From: Phycisphaeraceae bacterium
GTDB taxonomy: Bacteria; Planctomycetota; Phycisphaerae; Phycisphaerales; Phycisphaeraceae
Length of the DNA stretch: 37,623 bases
Direction: 5' to 3'
Assembly (NCBI GenBank): GCA_028280965.1
Contig: JANQKT010000260.1
Coordinates: forward strand, 1-37,623
Shown: in pieces, positions 32,463 through 37,623 of the stretch
How the letters are laid out: each line of letters begins with the position of its first letter
How positions within the stretch are numbered: position 1 is the first letter of the stretch
Made by a program: the position numbers and the translations under genes
The notes under the pieces: generated by a model
What the model saw: the letters and a program-made list of their open reading frames with translations, nothing else
Told to the model about the DNA's origin: nothing
Database searches by the model: none

Positions 32463-32595
32463 TGCCCCCTGTCCCTTGAGGGAGAGGGCCGGGGTGAGGG
32501 TGAAGGGTGAAACAACCACGGCCTGAGATAAGCAGCTTGCTGATTGACAGCCAGACCCTCACCCCAGCCCTCTCCCTGAAAGGGAGAGGGAGGCA
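32463..32595. repeat. Palindromic repeat element, copy 2
   Basis: CCCTTGAGGGAGAGGGCC (left), GGGTGAGGGTGAAGGG, the centre ACCACGGCCTG and ACCCTCACCCCAGCCCTCTC (right) match copy 1 at 31325-31460 in the same orientation. It fills the 150-base gap between the MoxR stop and the DUF58 start. Confidence 0.75.
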
Positions 32596-32597
32596 AG

Positions 32598-33665
32598 TCA
32601 CGACGATGCCAGCGTGCGCTGCACCGCCGCGTTGGTCGCGCCCGCATCGGCGCCGACGGGGATCGCCTCGATCAGGCGCTTGACGACCGAGTCGGCGTTC
32701 TCGCCCTCGGCCTCGGCGTTGTAGTTCACGACCAGGCGGTGGCGGAGCACCGGCACGGCCATCGCGTGCAGGTCCTCGACGCTCACCTCCGGCCGGCCCT
32801 GCAGCGCGGCGCGGGTCTTGGCGGCCATGATCAGTGCCTGGCCGCCACGCGGGCCGGCGCCCCACAAGAGCCAGCGCTTGATGAAGTCGGGCGCCTCGGC
32901 CTGGGCGTACCGCGTCGCGCGGATCAGCCGCATCACGTAGTCGAGCAAGAGGTCGTTGATCGGCACCCGGCGGACGGTCTGTTGCAGGCGCAAGACCTCG
33001 TCCCCGCCGAGCACGGGTTGGGGCTCTTGGACCGGCGCCCCGGTCATCATCTTGTAGATCGCCTTCTCTTCTTCCGGCGTCGGGTAGTTGACGAAGATCT
33101 TCATGAAAAAGCGGTCCAGCTGCGCTTCGGGCAGCGGGTATGTGCCCTCCTGCTCGATGGGGTTCTGCGTCGCCAAGACGAAGAACGGGTCGGGCAGCGG
33201 GTAGCGCTTGCCGCCGGCCGAGACCTGGCGCTCCTGCATCCCTTCGAGCAGCGCGGCCTGGGTCTTGGGGGGTGTGCGGTTGATCTCGTCGGCGAGCAGG
33301 ACGTTGGTGAACACCGGGCCGTGCACGAACTTGAACTCGCGGTGGCCGGTCGTCTTGTTCTCCTCGATGATCTCGGTGCCGGTGATGTCCGATGGCATGA
33401 GGTCGGGCGTGAACTGCACACGGGCGAAGTCGAGGCTCAGCGACTTGGCCAGGGTGGAGACCAGCAGCGTCTTCGCCAGGCCGGGCACGCCCTCGAGCAT
33501 GCAGTGGCCGCGGGCGAAGATGGAGACGAGCAGCTGCTCGATCACTTCTTCCTGGCCGACGATGACCTTGCCGATCTGCTCGCGGATGTTGTCGTACGCG
33601 GTCTTGAGGGTCTCCAGGTCCTGCATGTCCGGGGCCTGGACAGTCGCGGTGTTGGTATCGGTCAA
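32598..33665 (-). CDS. moxR: MoxR-family AAA+ ATPase
   Basis: 355 residues from TTG 33665, chosen because GGAG lies eight bases upstream; an in-frame ATG at 33704 has no such site. The AAA+ core shows Walker A GVPGLAKT (59-66), [15 protein letters not shown], Walker B LLADEINR (Asp126, Glu127), sensor 1 [25 protein letters not shown] and sensor 2 [16 protein letters not shown], the hallmarks of the MoxR branch. MoxR ATPases use ATP to fold or activate VWA-domain partners. Here the partners are almost certainly the DUF58 and two VWA membrane proteins downstream. The gene starts 106 bases after the squalene-cyclase-like gene; the gap holds no terminator. Confidence 0.96.
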   Translation of the reverse strand: MTDTNTATVQAPDMQDLETLKTAYDNIREQIGKVIVGQEEVIEQLLVSIFARGHCMLEGVPGLAKTLLVSTLAKSLSLDFARVQFTPDLMPSDITGTEIIEENKTTGHREFKFVHGPVFTNVLLADEINRTPPKTQAALLEGMQERQVSAGGKRYPLPDPFFVLATQNPIEQEGTYPLPEAQLDRFFMKIFVNYPTPEEEKAIYKMMTGAPVQEPQPVLGGDEVLRLQQTVRRVPINDLLLDYVMRLIRATRYAQAEAPDFIKRWLLWGAGPRGGQALIMAAKTRAALQGRPEVSVEDLHAMAVPVLRHRLVVNYNAEAEGENADSVVKRLIEAIPVGADAGATNAAVQRTLASS

Positions 33666-33771
33666 GGCGGGGTCTCCGAGTGTTGTCGCAGTGTTACGAT
33701 GCAAGTTTTGCAGCGGTTCTGCGGAAAGAATACAGGCACTACTGGTGCATAGCGGGCTTGAGGCGTCCTGC

Positions 33772-34944
33772 TTAGCGCTGATAGATCGGCAGGTATTTGT
33801 AGGGCAGCTGGAGGATGGTCAGCGCCATCGCCGTGCCGTAGACCGGGCCGACGTGGTCGCCGTTCCACGCCCCCTCGCCGCCCTGGCCCTGCAGGTTAAG
33901 GAGCTGATCGCGGGCTGCTGGGAAATAGCGGTCCCAGTATTTGTCGCCGGCCTGGTAGAAGGCCTGTGCGGCGTAGTAGTGGCCGTAGAAGGTGTGGCCG
34001 CCGCGCTTGTTCCACGAGTTGTTGTTGTCGCCCTCGCAGTACTCGCGGAAGACGTAGGCCAGGCAGGCCTCGGCCATCTCCGACTCGTAGTCGCCGGTCG
34101 AGTACATGCACGGCAGCGCCGCGGCGGAGATCGGCAGGCGCGTCGAGTTGCCCGAGCGGAACGAGTAGCGGATCCCGCCTTCGGGCGTCCGGCACAGCTC
34201 CAGGTACTGGATCGCCTTGTCGATGACGTCCTCGGGGACGACGAAGCCGGCGTTGTGCGCGGCGCGCAGGGCCTGGAGCTGGGTCACCGTGACCGAGCCC
34301 TCGTCCCCGGAGTTGGGCGTGTAGTACCACCCGCCCATCGGCGATTGGGCCGAGGCGATCAGCTTGATGCCGCGCTCGATGACGGTTTTCATCCGGTCGC
34401 GCACGGCTTCGTCGCTCTCCATGCCGTACGCGATGCCGAGGAACAGCATCGAGAAGCCGTGGGGGTACATCGTCCGGCCGTTCTCGCTGCCCGCGGCGAT
34501 GATGCCCGTGTTGGGGTCGGCCTGCGAGAGCAGGTACCGGACGATCTTCTTGACGTTGTCGGCGTAGGGCCCGCGGCTGGTCGTGTTGCCGCCGGCCAGG
34601 AACGCGATCCCCGCCAGCGAGGTCATCGAAACGGGGTAGACCGCGCCGTCGCGTGTGTTGCGGAAGCTGCCGTCCGCCGATTGGTTGCGGGCCAGGAAAT
34701 CCAGGCCCGCCTCGATCGCCTTTTGTGTCCGCTCGTTGAAGTGCTTGGGCAGGAGGTTCCCCTCGTCGTCGAAGACCAGGTCCAGGTCGTCCTCGGCGGA
34801 CTCGGGCGCGGGGGCCTCGGCGTCGCCGGCCGGCTCGGCGGGGGCGCGCTGGGCCGGTTCATCCTGGGCGACGGGGGCGGGCCCGCCGGGGGCGAGCAGG
34901 GCGGCGGTGAGGGCGGCGGTCAGCAGTGTGGGCTTGGTTGGCAT
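33772..34944 (-). CDS. Exported squalene-cyclase/prenyltransferase-like barrel protein
   Basis: 390 residues from ATG 34944 (GGGGAA about five bases upstream). A signal peptide ([21 protein letters not shown]) is followed by an acidic Ala/Pro/Glu-rich linker and, from about residue 70, an alpha6-alpha6 barrel made of repeated units with the QxxDGSF...-type turn: [41 protein letters not shown] and [12 protein letters not shown]. This is the fold of squalene-hopene cyclase and protein prenyltransferase beta subunits. The DXDD acid motif of true cyclases is not evident, so terpene cyclisation is doubtful; planctomycetes have many exported members without a known reaction. It lies 83 bases after the SIMPL gene and is part of the same series. 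Confidence 0.85.
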   Translation of the reverse strand: MPTKPTLLTAALTAALLAPGGPAPVAQDEPAQRAPAEPAGDAEAPAPESAEDDLDLVFDDEGNLLPKHFNERTQKAIEAGLDFLARNQSADGSFRNTRDGAVYPVSMTSLAGIAFLAGGNTTSRGPYADNVKKIVRYLLSQADPNTGIIAAGSENGRTMYPHGFSMLFLGIAYGMESDEAVRDRMKTVIERGIKLIASAQSPMGGWYYTPNSGDEGSVTVTQLQALRAAHNAGFVVPEDVIDKAIQYLELCRTPEGGIRYSFRSGNSTRLPISAAALPCMYSTGDYESEMAEACLAYVFREYCEGDNNNSWNKRGGHTFYGHYYAAQAFYQAGDKYWDRYFPAARDQLLNLQGQGGEGAWNGDHVGPVYGTAMALTILQLPYKYLPIYQR

Positions 34945-35027
34945 AGTGTTCCCCAAACGGATTGGCGGGAGGCGGACAACATACAGACGCACGGGCGGGC
35001 CGCGGGGTTCAGCAGCGGCAAACCCGT

Positions 35028-35855
35028 TTACTCAAGAATCAGCTCGAACTTGACGCTCAGGGCTCGGACGACCTTGATCGGCTCGAAGCTCGAGCTGCCG
35101 AACTCGATCTCCTCTTCCATCATGCCGTAGAACGCGGCGTACGGGTTGAACTGCTCGTCGTCGCCCGCCGGGCCGTCGCTGATCGCCACGACACGCCCGA
35201 GCTTGCCGCCGGCCAGTTCGGCGAGGAACTGCGCATCGGCGCGGGCCTTGTCCATCGCGGCCCGGGTCGCCTCCTTGCGCAGCGCCTCGGGGTCGCCGAG
35301 CTTGAACACCGCCGCGGTGTCGGGCATCTCGGCGCCCCATCCCATCCGCATCAGCATCATGGTTTGCTGATCCATCGCCGAGAGGTTGATCCCCGCCTCG
35401 CGTGCCGCATCAATCACGCTCACGACCAGGTCGATCACGGCCTTTTCTTCCATCTCGGCCAGGCCCTTGACGGTGAGCGTGACCGACTGGCTGACGGTCA
35501 GCGCGCCCTCGGGCAGCGGTTCTTCTTCTTCTTCGATGCCGAAGTCGTTGAACTCGCTCATCCCGTTGGCCAGGCTGATCGACAGCGCGCTGGTGGTGAT
35601 CTCCAGGTTCTCGAGCCCGACCTCGTTGACCGCCGACAGCGCCCGCCGACGGGTGTCGTTGAACGCGGTCACCGCGTCCTTCATCTTCGGGCTCGACTCG
35701 CTGATCAGCCCGCTGAGCACGAGGGTGTCCGGCCGGGCCTCGGCCTCGCCAACCGCGCTGACGGTGATGGTCTGACCCTCCGCCGCGAAGGCACGGGAGG
35801 CGGGCAGGCCGGCGGCGGCCAGCAGCGCGAGAACGATCAACAGGCGTGGGAGCAT
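35028..35855 (-). CDS. SIMPL (DUF541) domain exported protein
   Basis: 275 residues from ATG 35855, with AAGGAA seven bases upstream. A signal peptide (LLIVLALLAAAGLPASRAFA) precedes the SIMPL domain, which starts QTITVSAVGEAEARPDTLVLSGLI and continues with AFNDTRRRALSAVNEVGL, then LTVSQSVTLTVKGLAEMEE and EATRAAMDKARADAQFLAELAGGKLGRVVAISD, the family core. SIMPL/DUF541 proteins are periplasmic, form ring-like oligomers in some species and are linked to oxidative or envelope stress. An acidic insertion (EEEEEPLPEG) splits the domain. Its ribosome-binding site overlaps the stop of the PQQ-repeat gene, 11 bases away, so the pair is translationally coupled. Confidence 0.9.
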   Translation of the reverse strand: MLPRLLIVLALLAAAGLPASRAFAAEGQTITVSAVGEAEARPDTLVLSGLISESSPKMKDAVTAFNDTRRRALSAVNEVGLENLEITTSALSISLANGMSEFNDFGIEEEEEPLPEGALTVSQSVTLTVKGLAEMEEKAVIDLVVSVIDAAREAGINLSAMDQQTMMLMRMGWGAEMPDTAAVFKLGDPEALRKEATRAAMDKARADAQFLAELAGGKLGRVVAISDGPAGDDEQFNPYAAFYGMMEEEIEFGSSSFEPIKVVRALSVKFELILE

Positions 35856-35866
35856 GTTCAGTTCCT

Positions 35867-37623
35867 TCAGGGTTGGTTGTCGTTGTCCGGTTCGAGCCGG
35901 TACGCGGTGATCTGCGTGCGGTTGATACACACCAGCAGGTTGTCCCAGCGGTACAGACGCCCGCCGCTGCGGCCCAGGTAGTCCTCGTCTTCGAACACCG
36001 GGTTCTTCTCGAAGTCGCCGTTGTCGATCCGGGCCAGACGCAGCTCGTCTTTGCCCAGCATGAGGATGTGCTCGCCCATGAGGAGAGCGCCGGCCTGGTC
36101 ATGCTTGTAGGTGTTGTTGGTGTTGTTCCAGACGAGGTCCCGGTCGCCGTCCAATTCGTAGCCGCGGATCTTGTTGCTGGCCAGGAAGAAGCGCCGGGCG
36201 TTGATCCCGACCAGCCTCGCGTCGCGGTCCAGGCCGTCGCGCGACCAATGCAGCCGCCCGGTCTGCGGGTCGATGCTGAACAGCGTCGTGCCGTAGTGCT
36301 GCTTGGCATACAGGACACCGTCGTGCAGCAGGACCGAGCCCGAGCCGTTGGGGTTGGCCATCTTGTCGAGTTTGGTGTGCAGCGGGCTGTTCCAGCCGTT
36401 CCACGGGTTGGACGCGCCTGCGCCCGCGCCGAAGGGCACACCCATCGTCAGGCCCCAGTCGATCTGGCCCGCCGCGGTGTCCACCGCGACCAACGCGCCG
36501 TTGTTGGTCAGCACGTAGACCAGCCCCTTGCCCGCCAGCAACAAAGGCTGTGGCATGCGCTTCGATTCGTCGTCGAACACCAGCGCGTCCGCCATGCCCA
36601 GCGGCATCGTCCACTCGACCCTGCCGGTCGCCGGATCGAACCGCCGGAGGAAGCAGTCTGTCATGCTGCGCGGGTGGACCACGGCGTAGCCGGCGGTGTC
36701 GGTCACCAGCACCTGCCCGAGGACCGATGCGTCGTGTGCCTTGTCGCCGATGTGCAGCCGCCAATCCTCACGCCGCGTGCTGGCCCAGAGCGTCGCGCCG
36801 CTGGCCTTGTCGTACGCCCTCAGGGCGAACCGGTTGTACCGCTCGTCGTCCGGCGAGGTGTTGATGACCAGCAGGGACTCGCCGGCGAGCGCAACCTGAT
36901 AGCTGCGCGGGTCCGACGCGCCGGTGTGTTGCCGCAACGGCACGGTCCCGGCGGTCTCGCCGACCGACCCGTCCTGCCAGAGGATCTTGCCGGTCTCCCG
37001 GTCCAGCGCGAACACCACGCCCAGCCAGTGGAAATAGACGCCCTTGTCATCGGCGACGACCGGCGGGACGTGCCGCATCAATGGGTTCGGCACCCGGCCG
37101 TAGTAGTAGTAGCGGTCTTGCCGCGGTTTCTTGGTCAGCGATACGTTCTTCTCGCTGAGAAACTTCGTGTTCCAGGCCGGCCGTGCGCCGGGTCTGGGCA
37201 TGCTCAGCGCGGGCCGGGGCGCCTGCGGTATTTCATCCGCCCGGCCCGACCCGCCGAGGTCCAGCGCCTGCCCGATCATCGCGATCGCATCGACCTCGTT
37301 TCCGCCGATTGTCAGCACCGCCTCGCCGTAGCGGGCCGAAAGCTGTTCGTAGAGTCGGCGTGCCTCGTCCCGTTCGCCACCGCGCGCCGCGGCCCAGGCC
37401 TGCTTGACCTGAAGCCGGAGCGCGTCGCGCCCGGTCGCCGAGCCGTGCACCAGCGCGAGCGTCCAGTTGCGCCCGGCGCGGGCGAAGTTGCCGCGCTCGA
37501 AGTAGAAGTCGCCGAGCAGGTCTGCCGCCTCCCCGCCCACGCTCGAGGCCAGCATCCGGTCCACCAGCCGCTGGGCCAGCGCGAGCTGCTCGTCCGAGCC
37601 CGGCCGGGGGTGGTTGCGGACCG
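35867..37623 (-). CDS. PQQ-type beta-propeller protein, 5' end off the window
   Basis: At least 585 residues; the frame is open to the window edge, so the N-terminus is missing. The visible start is helical with TPR-like pairs (GGEAADLLGDFYFERGNFARAGRNW, RLYEQLSARYGE). From about residue 150 there are five or more propeller repeats of the form YxFALDRETGKILWQ: VVFALDRETGKILWQ, LRAYDKASGATLWAS, LRRFDPATGRVEWTM, LVAVDTAAGQIDWGL, LFSIDPQTGRLHWSRD. The Gly-x-x-x-Trp blades are typical of PQQ-like propellers that act as assembly platforms (BamB type) or enzymes; no PQQ-binding or metal residues can be assigned. It is the first visible gene of the minus-strand series and is coupled to the SIMPL gene. 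Confidence 0.88.
   Translation of the reverse strand, partial: VRNHPRPGSDEQLALAQRLVDRMLASSVGGEAADLLGDFYFERGNFARAGRNWTLALVHGSATGRDALRLQVKQAWAAARGGERDEARRLYEQLSARYGEAVLTIGGNEVDAIAMIGQALDLGGSGRADEIPQAPRPALSMPRPGARPAWNTKFLSEKNVSLTKKPRQDRYYYYGRVPNPLMRHVPPVVADDKGVYFHWLGVVFALDRETGKILWQDGSVGETAGTVPLRQHTGASDPRSYQVALAGESLLVINTSPDDERYNRFALRAYDKASGATLWASTRREDWRLHIGDKAHDASVLGQVLVTDTAGYAVVHPRSMTDCFLRRFDPATGRVEWTMPLGMADALVFDDESKRMPQPLLLAGKGLVYVLTNNGALVAVDTAAGQIDWGLTMGVPFGAGAGASNPWNGWNSPLHTKLDKMANPNGSGSVLLHDGVLYAKQHYGTTLFSIDPQTGRLHWSRDGLDRDARLVGINARRFFLASNKIRGYELDGDRDLVWNNTNNTYKHDQAGALLMGEHILMLGKDELRLARIDNGDFEKNPVFEDEDYLGRSGGRLYRWDNLLVCINRTQITAYRLEPDNDNQP

Noticed and set aside
32448..32519. Longer N-terminus for the DUF58 protein
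   Set aside because: The extra codons are encoded by the dispersed repeat and do not match the family start.
31325..32595. CRISPR array
   Set aside because: Only two long palindromic copies separated by a gene; no short regularly spaced repeats or cas genes.
26645..33665. Classic batABCDE aerotolerance operon
   Set aside because: BatA-like and VWA genes are present but TPR-containing BatB/C/E and a BatD-type protein are not recognised.
33208..35130. Plus-strand frame across MoxR and the squalene-cyclase-like gene
   Set aside because: Spans two genes on the other strand and has no signature of its own.

Overview
This window looks like chromosomal DNA of a planctomycete, most likely of the class Phycisphaerae. 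That placement is an inference from gene content and GC-rich codon use; no rRNA or other decisive marker is present. Supporting features are a pseudopilin with a GFTLIELL leader, a Tat-exported Gfo/Idh/MocA oxidoreductase, a short PheT without a tRNA-binding extension, a MoxR/DUF58/VWA/DUF4175-type envelope cluster, a squalene-cyclase-like barrel protein, SIMPL and PQQ-repeat proteins, and palindromic repeats between genes. About 30 protein genes are recognised. No tRNA, rRNA, CRISPR array, insertion sequence or prophage was seen. No gene-free stretch exceeds 300 bases; the longest gaps (211-245 bases) hold promoters, hairpins or repeats.

Region 1 (1-11.5 kb) is a mixed housekeeping stretch: a cut-off zinc-ribbon protein, a secreted CAP protein, pheT standing alone without pheS, a pseudopilin, a small winged-helix gene bracketed by a repeated GAGGGACTGTCCCC-type motif, a nucleotidyltransferase-HD fusion, an EamA transporter, a CPBP-type membrane protein whose first motif has lost its glutamates, a cupin, a fused trehalose-6-phosphate synthase/phosphatase and an FHA protein.

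Region 2 (11.5-17.3 kb) holds a possible proton-driven stator: a MotA/TolQ/ExbB-family channel protein, then a one-helix protein whose transmembrane segment resembles MotB (SFSDLVF...) but which carries a coiled coil and a PDZ domain, then a small membrane protein. The divergent FHA gene lies next to them. A PPOX-fold protein, a beta-barrel outer-membrane protein and an Rrf2-family regulator with a CxxGxxxC...C cluster follow. A 24-bp dyad overlaps a TTGACA box between the PPOX and barrel genes.

Region 3 (17.3-37.6 kb) is thirteen genes all on the minus strand. In transcription order they are: PQQ-repeat protein (5' end off the window), SIMPL protein, squalene-cyclase-like protein, MoxR ATPase, DUF58 protein, BatA-like VWA membrane protein, second VWA membrane protein, DUF4175-like membrane protein, coiled-coil exported protein, Gly/Gln-rich exported protein, PA14+NPCBM exported protein, exported protein with a HEAT-like tail, and a Tat-exported Gfo/Idh/MocA oxidoreductase. 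MoxR ATPases commonly act as chaperones for VWA partners, so the core is probably an envelope assembly or stress machine powered by MoxR; the large coiled-coil and PA14/NPCBM proteins would be its extracytoplasmic parts. Two copies of a ~135-bp repeat flank the DUF58 gene, and a clear terminator separates the Gly/Gln-rich gene from the PA14 gene.
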